This document shows, piece by piece, positions 25,236 to 34,561 of a stretch of 64,000 nt of DNA. Below the pieces are notes generated by a model. That model did no database searches, was not told the DNA's origin, and saw only the letters and a list, made by a program, of their open reading frames with translations. The translations under genes were made by a program, and so were the position numbers. Each line of letters begins with the position of its first letter. Positions within the stretch are counted from its first letter, which is position 1. The DNA is from Solwaraspora sp. WMMD792 (GTDB lineage: Bacteria; Actinomycetota; Actinomycetes; Mycobacteriales; Micromonosporaceae): positions 3,844,001-3,908,000 of the forward strand of contig NZ_JARUBH010000009.1 in NCBI RefSeq assembly GCF_029626105.1. Reading direction: 5' to 3'.

Positions 25236-26822
25236 TCACGCCGCGGCACTTTCCTTCGCCGACCCCGACATGACGAGGTCGAGCACGGTCTCCTCATCGA
25301 TCTCACCGGCCGGGGCCTGGTGGACGACGCGTCCTTCCCGCATCACCAGCACCCGGTCGGCCAGCCCCAGTACCTCGGGCACCTCGCTGGAGACCAGCAG
25401 GACGCCCACGCCCTGCGCGGCGAGGTCGTGGATCACCTGGTACAGCTCGGCCCGGGCACCGACGTCGACGCCCCGGGTCGGCTCGTCGAGCAGCAGCAGC
25501 CGGGTGTCACCGAGCAGCCACCGGCCGACCACCACCTTCTGCTGGTTGCCGCCGGAGAGCTGGCGCACCGGACGGTGCACACCCCGGGGACGCAGCTCCA
25601 GCGAGCCGGCCACCCGTTCGGCGGCGCTGACCTCTCGGCCGGCGTCGGTGAACCCGGCCCGGGCGAGGCGACCGAAGGTGGCCAGCGTGATGTTCCGGAA
25701 GATCGGTTCACCCAGCAGCAGCGCCTGGCTCTTGCGTTCCTCCGGCGCCATGCCCATGCCGGCCCGCACTGCGGCACCGACGCTGCCGGCCCGTACCGGT
25801 TTGCCGGCCATCGTGACCCTGCCGGTGTCGGCGGTCCGGGCTCCGAAGATCGTCTCCAGCAGTTCCGAACGACCGGCACCGACCAGACCGGCGATGCCGA
25901 CGATCTCCCCCCGCGCGACGGTAAGTGAGACGTCGCTGAACTCCCCCGCGCGGCTGAGCCGGGACACCTCCAGTAGCTGCTCCCCGTGCGGGTTGGGCTC
26001 CCGCTGTGGGAACACGTACTCGATCGACCGGCCGGTCATCCGGCTGACCAGTTCCTTGGTCGGGGTGGTCTGCGCCGACAGGTTCTGCGCGGTGGTCCGG
26101 CCGTCCTTGAGTACGGTGACCCGGTCACCGATCTCGCGGATCTCCTCCAACCGGTGCGAAATGTAGATGACCGCGATGCCCTGAGCGGTCAGTTCGCGAA
26201 TGATCCGGAACAGGTTCTCGACCTCGTCGTGGGCGAGCACCGCGCTCGGCTCGTCCATGATGATCAGCTTGGCCTGGTGGGACAGTGCCCGGGCCATGCT
26301 GACCACCTGCTTGCCGGCCGCCGGCAGCGACCGGACCAGCCCGCGGGGTCGGATCTCGGCGTGGCCGAGTCGGCCCAGGATGTCGCGGGTGCGCCGGGCC
26401 ATCGCCGCCCGACGGACGAAGCCCGCGGTCCGCGGCTCGTGGCCGAGGAAGGCGTTCTCCGCCACGGAGAGGTCGTCGACCAGGTCGAGTTCCTGGTAGA
26501 TGGTGGCGATGCCGGCCCTCATCGCGGCCTGCGGATTGGCGAACCGGACCGGTCGGCCCTGCCATTCGACCCGCCCGGAGTCGGGGCGGTGCACGCCGGC
26601 CAGCACCTTGATCAGGGTCGACTTGCCGGCCCCGTTCTGGCCGAGCAGGCAGTGCACCTCCCCGGCGCGCACCTCGAGCTGCACCCCGTCCAGCGCGCGT
26701 ACCCCGGGGAAGGTCTTCACGACGTCGGTCAGCCGCAGCACCACGTCGCCGCCGGCAGCCACGGCCGGGGTGCCGCCGGGCTCGTCGACCGGCGCGGCGC
26801 CGGTGGCCTCGGGGGCGCTCAC
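25236..26822 (-). CDS. Sugar ABC transporter ATPase, duplicated (RbsA/MglA-type)
   Basis: A 528-residue protein with two ABC domains. The first has Walker A GQNGAGKS at 61-68. The second begins GEIVGIAGLVGAGRSELL, the usual degenerate Walker A of this family, and has signature LSGGNQQKVVVGRWL and Walker B LLLLDEPTRGVD. It powers uptake of a monosaccharide or similar compound. The GTG start overlaps the ROK stop by four bases, so regulator and transporter form one operon. The 25-residue leader is probably disordered. Confidence 0.88.
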   Translation of the reverse strand: MSAPEATGAAPVDEPGGTPAVAAGGDVVLRLTDVVKTFPGVRALDGVQLEVRAGEVHCLLGQNGAGKSTLIKVLAGVHRPDSGRVEWQGRPVRFANPQAAMRAGIATIYQELDLVDDLSVAENAFLGHEPRTAGFVRRAAMARRTRDILGRLGHAEIRPRGLVRSLPAAGKQVVSMARALSHQAKLIIMDEPSAVLAHDEVENLFRIIRELTAQGIAVIYISHRLEEIREIGDRVTVLKDGRTTAQNLSAQTTPTKELVSRMTGRSIEYVFPQREPNPHGEQLLEVSRLSRAGEFSDVSLTVARGEIVGIAGLVGAGRSELLETIFGARTADTGRVTMAGKPVRAGSVGAAVRAGMGMAPEERKSQALLLGEPIFRNITLATFGRLARAGFTDAGREVSAAERVAGSLELRPRGVHRPVRQLSGGNQQKVVVGRWLLGDTRLLLLDEPTRGVDVGARAELYQVIHDLAAQGVGVLLVSSEVPEVLGLADRVLVMREGRVVHQAPAGEIDEETVLDLVMSGSAKESAAA

Positions 26823-27997
26823 GACGCCTGCTCGAAGGCGACGTCGCTGGCCAGCACGGAGGCACCGGTCACGCCGGCCCGCGAGCCCAGCTCGGAGAGC
26901 ACGACCGGCAGGTTGCCGGTGGCCAGCGGCAGCGACCGCCGGTAGACCACGCTGCGGATCTCGGCCAGCAGGATGTGCCCGAGGTGGGCCAGACCACCGC
27001 CGATCACGATCATCGACGGGTTGGCGAAGCTGACCAGACCGGCGAGGACGCCGCCGAGCCGTCGGCCGCCGTCGCGGATCAGCCGGATGCAGGTGACGTC
27101 GCCTTCCATGGCGCACTCGGCGACGTCGCGCGCGGTGAGCTCGGCCCGCTGGGTGAGCCGCTCGGCCAGCGCCGGAGAGGTGCCGGCCCGGGCGGTGGCG
27201 GCCGCCTCCTTGGCCAGCGCCGCACCGCTGAACAGCGCCTCCAGGCATCCCGCGTTGCCGCAGGAGCACATCGGACCGTGCGAGTCGACCTGGATGTGGC
27301 CGATGTCGCCGGCGCAGCCGTCGATCCCCCGGTAGACCTGGCCCGCGAGGTAGATGCCGCAGCCGACGCCGGTGCCGAGCTTGACGAACAGGAAGTCGTC
27401 GACCGAGTGGGCCACGCCGCCGTGCCGTTCCCCGATGGCCATGATGTTCACGTCGTTGTCCACCACCGCCGGGCAGCCGTGCTCCCGGGCGAGCAGCTCA
27501 CGGACCGGGAACCGGTCCCAGCCCGGCATGATCGGCGGGGAGACCGGCACTCCGTCGCGGTAGCTGACCGGCCCGGGCACCCCGATACCGATACCGTCGA
27601 GGCGCTCGTGCACCCCTTCGACCCGGGCCTTGGCGAGCAGCTCGTTGATCCGGTGCAGGATGACCTTCGGCCCCTGCCGGATGTCGGCGGGCTCGGTGTA
27701 CGCGGCCACCGGCTCCAGCCGGCCGTTGGTGATCTCCACGTCGACCGAGCTGGCACCCAGGTCGATCGCGGCGAACCGCAGGTCCGGGTTGAGCTCAACC
27801 AGGGTCGAGCGGCGGCCGCCCCGTGAGGCGGCCATTCCTGCTTCGGTCACGAAGCCGGAGGCGACCAGCCGCTCCAACTCGGACAGCAGGCGAGGGCGGG
27901 GAATCTCCAGCTGGTCGGCGAGCTCGGCCCGGGAGACCGGTCCGTTGTCCCGCAGCAGTCGCAGCAGCTGGAGGTGCAGAGGATCCGCCGTACGCAT
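26819..27997 (-). CDS. ROK-family transcriptional regulator (copy 1)
   Basis: A 392-residue protein with a winged HTH at about 10-60 (SRAELADQLEIPRPRLLSEL) and a ROK sugar-binding domain. The ATPase-like strand is AAIDLGASSVDVEI, the sugar-binding region GIGVPGPVS, and the catalytic-type aspartate is in VVDNDVN. The zinc-type motif is CSCGNAGCLE, after GDIGH (usually GEIGH). It heads the importer operon and probably represses it, with an imported sugar or its phosphate as inducer. ATG 27997 has GGAGG upstream. It is closely similar to the ROK protein at 34830-36020. Confidence 0.88.
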   Translation of the reverse strand: MRTADPLHLQLLRLLRDNGPVSRAELADQLEIPRPRLLSELERLVASGFVTEAGMAASRGGRRSTLVELNPDLRFAAIDLGASSVDVEITNGRLEPVAAYTEPADIRQGPKVILHRINELLAKARVEGVHERLDGIGIGVPGPVSYRDGVPVSPPIMPGWDRFPVRELLAREHGCPAVVDNDVNIMAIGERHGGVAHSVDDFLFVKLGTGVGCGIYLAGQVYRGIDGCAGDIGHIQVDSHGPMCSCGNAGCLEALFSGAALAKEAAATARAGTSPALAERLTQRAELTARDVAECAMEGDVTCIRLIRDGGRRLGGVLAGLVSFANPSMIVIGGGLAHLGHILLAEIRSVVYRRSLPLATGNLPVVLSELGSRAGVTGASVLASDVAFEQAS

Positions 27998-28340
27998 GGG
28001 TCCACCTCCGACCGTGAGTTAACACCGAGGCGACCTCGGCGTGTCGTGACCGAAACACTAAGAGTCTTCTCAGCCTCGTGTCCAGAGTTTCGGTCTGCTG
28101 AAGCAAAACTTTTTCTGTTCGTGACAGAAGTTGGGGAAGCATGCTCGAACAGGGGTTGACCTGGCCCGATGAATCTGGTTCAGGGCACGAGGGATCGACA
28201 GACCGGCCCGCTACGACGAGGGCGGAACGGGCACGCGGAACCGGGGTGTCGACCGCCGCCGTGACGGCGGTCGGCACCCCGGACGGGCACCCGCGGTTGG
28301 ATCAGTGGCCGCCGCGCCGGGTGGCTCGGCGGCCAGTGGA
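27998..28340. promoter_or_regulatory. ROK-1 promoter region and a terminator
   Basis: This 343-base gap holds two signals. On the ROK side, an AT-rich block contains, on the minus strand, AAAAGTTTTGCTTCA (28099-28113), close to the palindrome in front of the second ROK gene; next to it AACTTTTTCTGT and ACAGAAGTT form a gapped inverted repeat (28107-28132). This is the likely autoregulatory operator. On the left, a hairpin at 28258-28265 and flanks (28241-28282, one mismatch) would instead end transcription of the Tat-exported TIM-barrel gene. Confidence 0.55.
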
Positions 28341-29456
28341 TCACTCGCTCTGGCTGTAGACGGTCAGCTCCGACATGTGCTGGTAGCTGCGCTCGGCGAA
28401 CTCCAGCGACTGGCCCGGGTTCGCCGAGCCACCGGGAGCGGTGTCCTGCTCCCAGTTGGCGTGGTGGAAGTCGTAGTGCCCGATGGTCTGGAAGAACTGC
28501 TGGAAGTTGATGTCGCCGTCGCCCATCGGCGTCATCTCGTAGCCGTTGCTCAGCTCGGGGTTCTTGTCGCCGTCCTTGGCATGGAACAGCGGGAACCGCC
28601 GGGGCCGACGGGCCACGGTCAGCAGCGGGTCGAACACCCGGGTCCGCTCCTGACCGGCCGAGTTGACGAAGGTGTGGTGCTTGTGCCGGGCGACGTAGCC
28701 CCAGTAGATGTCCATCTCGAAGTAGACGTACTTCGCGTCGGTCTTGGCCATGAAGTACTCGAGCTTGCGGACGCCGGACGACCGGGTCGGCCGTCCCTGG
28801 TCGTCCAGCGGACCGGCGTCAAGCAGGAAGTTGTACGCCGCGTCGTGGTTGTGCGTGTAGAGCCGCATCTTGCGGTCCCGGGCCTGACGGCCGAGCTCGT
28901 TCCACAGGTCAGCAGCCGCGTCCCAGTCCGACTGATAGTCGCTGCGGGTCGGGTCGCTGCCGGTGCCGATGTTCTTCATGCCGAGTTCTTCGGCGATGTC
29001 CAGTTGCTCCTGGAAGGTGTCCGGCCGGATCGACACGTGGCAGCCGTTGGCGACCAGCCCGTTGTCGTCCAGGATCTTGCGGATCTCGGTCGGCGTGATC
29101 TGCCGGCCGAGGATGTCGGGGTGCTGGTTGTAGCCGGCGAACTCGATCTCCTTGTAGCCCATCTCGGCGAGGCGGGCCAGGACCCGCTCGAAGCCGTACG
29201 GCACGCCGCTGTCGTCCGGGGCCGCACCGATCCGGTCGCGGACCGAGTAGAGGATGATGCCCCGGTTCTGCTCGGGGATCAGCGGGTCCACGGACCAGCC
29301 GCCGCCGGCCCGGGCCGGCCGGCTGGTCTGCAGCACCGGCAGCCCGGCCGCGCCGAGTACGGCGGCGGCGCCGGCCGACGCGGCGAGGATGTTGCGGCGG
29401 GTGAGCGCGGGGTTGGGCGGAGTGAGCTGACCGTTGCGGCGTAGCACCTCGTCCAT
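28341..29456 (-). CDS. Tat-exported sugar phosphate isomerase/epimerase-like protein
   Basis: A 371-residue TIM-barrel protein with a Tat signal at about 17-50 (LTRRNILAASAGAAAVLG, cleaved near RPARA/GG). The mature domain starts IILYSVRDRI. Likely metal ligands occur in IEFAGYN, YTHNHD, YFEMDIYW and FHAKDGD, as in extracytoplasmic xylose-isomerase-like proteins of sugar-degrading bacteria, some of which act on keto-glycosides. It is monocistronic, flanked by hairpins, and its upstream region has a motif resembling the ROK sites. It may process the sugar before import. Confidence 0.83.
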   Translation of the reverse strand: MDEVLRRNGQLTPPNPALTRRNILAASAGAAAVLGAAGLPVLQTSRPARAGGGWSVDPLIPEQNRGIILYSVRDRIGAAPDDSGVPYGFERVLARLAEMGYKEIEFAGYNQHPDILGRQITPTEIRKILDDNGLVANGCHVSIRPDTFQEQLDIAEELGMKNIGTGSDPTRSDYQSDWDAAADLWNELGRQARDRKMRLYTHNHDAAYNFLLDAGPLDDQGRPTRSSGVRKLEYFMAKTDAKYVYFEMDIYWGYVARHKHHTFVNSAGQERTRVFDPLLTVARRPRRFPLFHAKDGDKNPELSNGYEMTPMGDGDINFQQFFQTIGHYDFHHANWEQDTAPGGSANPGQSLEFAERSYQHMSELTVYSQSE

Positions 29457-29876
29457 TCTTGTCCACCTTTCTGCAGCGGCTCGCAGAGCCGCCGATGACG
29501 AGTGAGGAGGGTCGGGGTGTACGGAGTCGCACGCCGCCGAAACGCACGACCCCGGGGGCGGAGGGGGTTCGGATGGGTGGGGGTTCGGGTCGGTGCCGCG
29601 GTGGCGGCACCGACCCGAACCGCGGCTGTCTCCGCCACGCCCCTGGCGGGAGACAGCTCGGGCCTGGTGGCCCTGGTCGCGACCGGCGTTTACGACGCTG
29701 TGTCGCTGGTGTTACGTCTGGGGCAGACATTAACCCCAGAGACCAGGGGAAAGAAAGACCCCGACGAACCAAACTTTCAGGTGAACTACCGATGGCTTTG
29801 TCTTCTACCAGCCAGAAGTCTCTACCACAAGACCCAGATAGATCGATGGCTGTCGCAGAAGGGTGCTCCTAGGACG
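29457..29876. promoter_or_regulatory. Gap with a perfect hairpin and a possible ROK site
   Basis: Perfect 18-base arms (29582-29599 and 29604-29621) around a GGTG loop form a very stable hairpin in the 5' region of the Tat-exported protein gene, or a late terminator for the ABC-2 permease gene. Further right, an AT-richer stretch contains, on the minus strand, CTGAAAGTTTGGTTC (29766-29780), loosely like the two ROK-linked motifs. No coding region is seen in these 420 bases. Confidence 0.5.
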
Positions 29877-30688
29877 TCAGTTGCAGAGCAGCCGACCGAC
29901 CCGACGCCCGGCGACGGTCAGCCCGAGCACCGTCACCGCGACGAGATAGCCGACGTCGACCAACTGCATCCACCCGACAGTGTCCACGGCGATCGCCCGG
30001 ATCAGATGGACCGACCGGTACAGCGGGGTCAGCTCAACCAGCCAGCGCAGCACCGACGGGTACGCCTCGGCCGGCACGAACGTCCCGGAGAACAGGAAGA
30101 CCGCGAACTGGGCCGAGCCCATCAGGTCGAAGTCCTGCCAGCTGCGCATGTAGGTGGACAGCGCCATGCCGAGCCCGCCGAAGGCGAACCCGACCAGGAT
30201 CGCGGCCGGGAACGCCAGCAGCGCCCGGGGACCGTCGTCAGCCCCATCACGACCATCACCAGCAGGAAGGTCGCCGAATAGATACTGCCCCGCGCCATCG
30301 CCCAGCCGAGTTCACCGAAGGCCAGCTCGGTCGGGCGGACCGGGGTGGCCAGGATCCCGTCGTAGAGCTTGACGAACTTCATCTTGGCGAAGAAGTTGAA
30401 CGTCGTCTCCGACAACGCGCCGGTCATCGCCGAGGCGGCGAGCATCGCCGGCGCGACGAACGCGGCGTACCCGATGACGGCCCCACTGCCCGGCAGGGTG
30501 ATGTCCCCGATCAGCCGGCCCACGCCGACACCGATCGAGAACAGGTAGAGCAACGGCTCGACCACCCCGGAGATCATCACCACCCAGTACGCGGACTTCA
30601 GGGCGGCCGCGTTGCGCTCCATCACCGACCCGGCCCGCCGCACTGCCGCGCCGACCCCGAGCATCTGCGGCAGGACGAGGGTCACCAC
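29877..30688 (-). pseudogene. ABC-2 transporter permease, frameshifted
   Basis: Two frames together make one ABC-2 permease of about 270 residues. The first runs from GTG 30688 (AGGAGG five bases upstream) through VVMISGVVEPLLYLFSIGVG and FVKLYDGILATPVRPTE to LTTVPG, then turns into arginine/serine-rich nonsense. The expected continuation, ALLAFPAAILVGFAFGGLGMALSTYMRSWQDFD and on to LLCN, is in another frame ending at 29877. The shift is near 30221-30232, in a CCCGGGG run, and is consistent with loss of one base. It is either a genuine inactivation or a sequencing error in GC-rich sequence. Confidence 0.8.
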
Positions 30689-30697
30689 TGTTGCCTC

Positions 30698-30735
30698 CTC
30701 TAGTGGATCAGACGCTCTCTAGTGGATCAGACGCT
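30698..30735. repeat. 19-bp tandem duplication spanning a stop codon
   Basis: CTCTAGTGGATCAGACGCT occurs twice without a gap (30698-30716 and 30717-30735). One copy encodes the last codons and TAG stop of the upstream permease; the other repeats them in the gap before the next gene. Confidence 0.9.
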
Positions 30736-31555
30736 TGCGGAACCGGGTAACGGCCAGCCACCACCCGGCCGCCACCCAGAGGCTCAGGTAGCCGAGATGC
30801 CCGGGGACGGACCAGGCGGGCGTGGTGCCGAGCGAGGCCGCCCGACACAGGTCGACCCCGTGCCAGAGCGGCGACAGGTACGCCAGCCAGCGCACTGTCA
30901 CCGGCAGCGACTCCACCGGAAAGAACACTCCGGCGAACAGGGTCATCGGGATGACCGCGAACCGGAACACGATGACCATGTAGCTGTCGCTACGGATGGT
31001 GGCCGCGAAGGCGGCCACCGGCAGGGCGACGGCCGCTGCCAGCAGCACGGCCACCGGCAGGGTCAGCACCGCCCAACCCGAATGCAGCGCACCGAACGCG
31101 GCGGCCACCGCGAGGAAGGCCACGGCGCTGGCCAGCACCCGCAGCAGGACGAAGGCGAGCAGCCCACCGACGATGTCGGCGATCCGTAACGGAGCGGCTA
31201 TCTGTGAGTAGTAGATCCGTTGCCAGGTGAACCCGCCCAGCACTGGCCAGGAGGACTCCCCGATGGCCACCTGCAACGCGGTGGAAGCGATCAGACCGGG
31301 GACGATCCAGTCGAGATAGCTGAACCCACCGACCCCCTGGTCGACGTAGGCTCCCACCCCCACACCGAAGCTGAGCACCGTCAACAGCGGCAGCAGGAAC
31401 GACGAGAAGACCGACGACCGCCAGGTCCGCCGGTAGGCGGTCAGGTTGGCTTCCAGGACGCTCGACGCCGGCCCGAACCAGCTCCGGGCCCGCGCCCCGG
31501 TCGATCGCGCGGTTGTCGTGGCCGTCGGCGTCGCGCCAGTGTCTGTCCCGGACAT
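30719..31555 (-). CDS. ABC-2 type transporter permease
   Basis: A 278-residue permease with six predicted helices. It has the ABC-2/NodJ-like pattern: TWRSSVFSSFLLPLLTVLSFGVG near the N-terminus, DWIVPGLIASTALQ, and FFPVESLPVTVRWLAYLSPLWHGVDLCR near the C-terminus. It would pair with the frameshifted permease just downstream and with the DrrA-like ATPase at 33623-34561 to make an exporter. The threonine-rich first 20 residues are probably disordered. The substrate is unknown. Confidence 0.83.
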   Translation of the reverse strand: MSGTDTGATPTATTTARSTGARARSWFGPASSVLEANLTAYRRTWRSSVFSSFLLPLLTVLSFGVGVGAYVDQGVGGFSYLDWIVPGLIASTALQVAIGESSWPVLGGFTWQRIYYSQIAAPLRIADIVGGLLAFVLLRVLASAVAFLAVAAAFGALHSGWAVLTLPVAVLLAAAVALPVAAFAATIRSDSYMVIVFRFAVIPMTLFAGVFFPVESLPVTVRWLAYLSPLWHGVDLCRAASLGTTPAWSVPGHLGYLSLWVAAGWWLAVTRFRKRLIH

Positions 31556-31669
31556 CCGTCGTCGCCCTCCCCCGTACCCGGTCCCCGGCCGATGTTGTAC
31601 CGCCCGGGTACGACATCGTGGAAACGACGCCCCGGAACGATCGCCCGGGATCCGCCGGCCCGGCGTACT

Positions 31670-32809
31670 CTACGGCGACGACGGGACATCCTCACCGGGA
31701 TTTCCGTCTCCCGGGTCCGCCGACCGGGCTACGGTGCAGAGCACCTCGGCCAGCGGGCGTCGCGGCGTGGCCGGGGCGGGCTGACCGTAGCCGACCCGGA
31801 CGACCATCTGCGCCACGGTCCCCCGCCGCTGGCTGGCCAGCAGTTGCCGGATCCCGGGTATCTCCAACGGCTGACTGATCGGGGTGGTCGCCAGGTTCTC
31901 GACGGTGGCCAGCAACAGCACCCGTTGCAGCGCCTGCCCGGCGGCCAACCACTGCCGCTCGGTGTCGCCCGTGGTGGACAGCACGAGGATGGTGGGGTAC
32001 GGCTCGAAGCGTTCGGTGGACCGGGTCAGACGCGGCGCCACCAGGCCGAAGTCACGGATCGGCAGGGTTTCCAGGGCGTCCCACGGACCGATCGCCGAGC
32101 GGGGAATCCCCTCCCGCCGCCCGTGCCTGGGCATCGTCCATCGGGACAGTTCCGCGCGGTAGGCGCCGTCGGCCCGCTGCCGCTGTTCGGCGCTGCGGGC
32201 GAGGGTGAGAATCGCCCCTCGGGCGACGGCACCGGCGACGGCGAGCTCTGCTCCCTCTCGACGTGCCGCGACGACCAGACCCTCGATCACGTCGGCCGGA
32301 ACGACCGCCGGAGTGAACGGCCAGCGGTTGGTGTGTCGCCGGGGGATGGCATCGGCCAGCGCCGCGAGCTGTGGGTACGGTGCGGCGGTGCGCCCGGGGA
32401 CGACCCGGGCCACCAGGTCCGGTTCGGCCGGGTCGGGAAACGGATGGACCTCGGGCAGCCAGCCCTGCTGCCGCAGGGCCACCCGCAGGTTGAACAGGGC
32501 CGCCCCGACACTGATCAGCAGTTCCCGGCCCGCAGGATCGATGACGTCCAGCTGACGGTGCCGATCGGCGAGGACCTCGATGGCCGGCGCGGGCACGCCG
32601 TCGGGTCCGTCCGTCGCCGGGTGGGTGCCGCCCTCGCCAGGGCCGGCCCGGCCACCGGGCCGGATCCGGAACCGCCACGGCTGGCTGTTGTGCAGTGACG
32701 GCGCGGCGACGGCAGCCCGTACGCAGGCGACGGGATCGTACGAGGAGCCAGCCCCGCCGGGCACGGCGGCGGTGTCGGGCGCGGGTGCTGGTACGCGTTC
32801 CTCGGTCAC
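31670..32809 (-). CDS. Acg-type nitroreductase-fold protein
   Basis: A 379-residue protein like mycobacterial Acg/Rv3131 proteins: AAVAAPSLHNSQPWRFRI near the N-terminus is the FMN-site signature, followed by RQLDVIDPAGRELLISVGAALFNLRVAL and the C-terminal AAGQALQRVLLLATVENLATTPISQPLE. Such proteins contain two nitroreductase-like halves with a lid and often respond to hypoxia or redox stress; activity is uncertain. GTG 32809 is chosen. It sits within the exporter region but has no evident functional tie to it. Confidence 0.8.
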   Translation of the reverse strand: MTEERVPAPAPDTAAVPGGAGSSYDPVACVRAAVAAPSLHNSQPWRFRIRPGGRAGPGEGGTHPATDGPDGVPAPAIEVLADRHRQLDVIDPAGRELLISVGAALFNLRVALRQQGWLPEVHPFPDPAEPDLVARVVPGRTAAPYPQLAALADAIPRRHTNRWPFTPAVVPADVIEGLVVAARREGAELAVAGAVARGAILTLARSAEQRQRADGAYRAELSRWTMPRHGRREGIPRSAIGPWDALETLPIRDFGLVAPRLTRSTERFEPYPTILVLSTTGDTERQWLAAGQALQRVLLLATVENLATTPISQPLEIPGIRQLLASQRRGTVAQMVVRVGYGQPAPATPRRPLAEVLCTVARSADPGDGNPGEDVPSSP

Positions 32810-32929
32810 AACCCCAGCCTGATCCGCCGATGCCCGGCCGGCCCAGAGGCTTCCGCCCGTCCGGGCAGGGTCCAACGGGCCTGGTCGAAGACCGCCGGGC
32901 GAGGGCCCGCCCGGATGGCGACCCAGCTG

Positions 32930-33610
32930 TCAGTGCGGACGGTTGCCCTCGATCGCCGGCGGCATCCGGGCTACCGACATCGTCCGGGTGCCGCTGGCCG
33001 CCGCAGCGTGCGCCGCCCAGTCGACCCGGCGCACCTCGTATTCGACCTCGCCGTGCTCGACGCCCTCGATCGGATCGTCCCACTGCAGGTGGAAGCAGCG
33101 GGCCAGGCGTAATCCGGCCGCCTCCATCACCCGCCGCGAGGCGACGTTGACCGCCATCGTCTCGGCGAAGACCCGGTCGACGGTCGGGTGGTCGAACGCC
33201 ATCCGCAGCAGCGCTCGGGCACCCTCCGAGGCGTACCCCCGGCCCCAGGAGGCGCGCCGCAGTCGGTACCCGAGCTCCACCTCGGTGATCGCCAGCCGAC
33301 CACCCCGGCCGTTGACCACACCGCTGGCGGGACCGACACCGGCCGGCCCGGCGGCGGCCGGCTTCAGCGCGAACCAGCCGATGAAGGCACCGCTGGAGCG
33401 CTCGATGGCGGCCCACTTGCCGAAGCCCGGAAAGCGCAGATAGTCACGCAGGATCGCGGGCAGGACCTCGCGGCGTACGGTTTCGGCCGGGGTCGGTCTG
33501 CCCCCGGTGAGGTACCGCATCACCTCGGGGTCACTGTCCAGCTCGACGAGCAGTGGCAGGTCGTCGATGGTGAAGCGGCGTAGTGACAGCCGGTCGGTCT
33601 GCGCGATCAT
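32930..33610 (-). CDS. GNAT-family N-acetyltransferase
   Basis: A 226-residue RimJ/RimL-like acetyltransferase: TDRLSLRRFTIDDLPLLVEL at the N-terminus, VELGYRLRRASWGRGYASEGARALL for acetyl-CoA binding at about 112-135, and NVASRRVMEAAGLRL near the C-terminus. It transfers acetyl from acetyl-CoA to an amine on an unknown small molecule or protein terminus. TAGAAT lies nine bases before ATG 33610 and could be a -10 element for a leaderless transcript. A glycine/alanine-rich insertion at about 84-105 is unusual. Confidence 0.8.
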   Translation of the reverse strand: MIAQTDRLSLRRFTIDDLPLLVELDSDPEVMRYLTGGRPTPAETVRREVLPAILRDYLRFPGFGKWAAIERSSGAFIGWFALKPAAAGPAGVGPASGVVNGRGGRLAITEVELGYRLRRASWGRGYASEGARALLRMAFDHPTVDRVFAETMAVNVASRRVMEAAGLRLARCFHLQWDDPIEGVEHGEVEYEVRRVDWAAHAAAASGTRTMSVARMPPAIEGNRPH

Positions 33611-33622
33611 GCCCGGCCGATT

Positions 33623-34561
33623 CTAGTCGATCAGGGTCCGGCCGGTGAGATGCAGGAAGACGTCCTCCAGACCGCTGCGCCGGATCAACGCGCTGGTCGG
33701 CGCCAGCCCACGGCGGTGCACCTCGTTGAGCGCCCCGTCGCCGTCGCCGGTGTAGAGCAGGATCCGGTCCGGCAGCACCTCGGTCCGTTCGGCGATTCCG
33801 TCCAGTTTGCCGGCGAAGCTGTACTGGTCGTCGGTCGGGAACCGGAGTTCGACCACCTCCCGGGTGGAGTAGCGGGTGATCAGGTCCCGTGGCGAGCCCT
33901 CGGCCACGATCCGACCGCCGTCCATCACCACCAGTCGGTCGCAGAGCTGCTCGGCCTCGTCCATGTAGTGCGTGGTCAGCACCAGGGTGACACCCCGTTG
34001 CTTGAGCCGGAACAGCCGCTCCCACACCAGGTGCCGGGCCTGCGGGTCCAGCCCGGTGGTCGGCTCGTCGAGCAGCACGATGTCCGGCTCGTTGACCAGG
34101 GCACGGGCGATGGTGAGCCGGCGTTTCATGCCGCCGGACAGCGGCTCCACCTTGCTGCCCGCCCGGTCGCGCAACTGCACGAAATCGAGCAGTTCGTCGG
34201 CGCGTCGCCGGGCGACCGGTCGCGAGATCTGAAAGTAGCGGGCGTAACTGACCAGGTTCTCCCGTACCGTCAGTTCCTGGTCGAGGTTGTCCAGCTGCGG
34301 GCAGACGCCGAGCCGGGCCCGGATCGCCGGGCCGTCCCGCTGCGGATCCATCCCGAGGATGCGCAGGGTGCCGCCGCTGGGCGGGGAGACGCAGCCCACC
34401 ATCCGCATGGTGGAGCTCTTGCCGGCGCCGTTCGGCCCCAGGAAGCCGAACGCCTCACCGGGCGCGACATCGACGTCGATGCCGGCGACCGCGGTGAACG
34501 CCCCGAACCGCTTGACCAGACCGCGTGCGTGGATGAGTGGCCCGCTACCCCGTTCAGTCAC
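33623..34561 (-). CDS. ABC exporter ATPase (DrrA-like)
   Basis: A 312-residue ATPase with Walker A GPNGAGKSS, a Q-loop in VCPQLDNL, signature LSGGMKRRL, Walker B DIVLLDEPTTGLDPQ and a C-terminal extension, as in daunorubicin-resistance (DrrA) ATPases. Its partners are probably the ABC-2 permeases at 29877-31555, from which two unrelated genes separate it. GTG 34561 (VTERGSGPLIHARG) is preferred; TAGCGT seven bases upstream may be a -10 element. An in-frame ATG at 34657 would add 32 poorly conserved-looking residues. Confidence 0.83.
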   Translation of the reverse strand: MTERGSGPLIHARGLVKRFGAFTAVAGIDVDVAPGEAFGFLGPNGAGKSSTMRMVGCVSPPSGGTLRILGMDPQRDGPAIRARLGVCPQLDNLDQELTVRENLVSYARYFQISRPVARRRADELLDFVQLRDRAGSKVEPLSGGMKRRLTIARALVNEPDIVLLDEPTTGLDPQARHLVWERLFRLKQRGVTLVLTTHYMDEAEQLCDRLVVMDGGRIVAEGSPRDLITRYSTREVVELRFPTDDQYSFAGKLDGIAERTEVLPDRILLYTGDGDGALNEVHRRGLAPTSALIRRSGLEDVFLHLTGRTLID

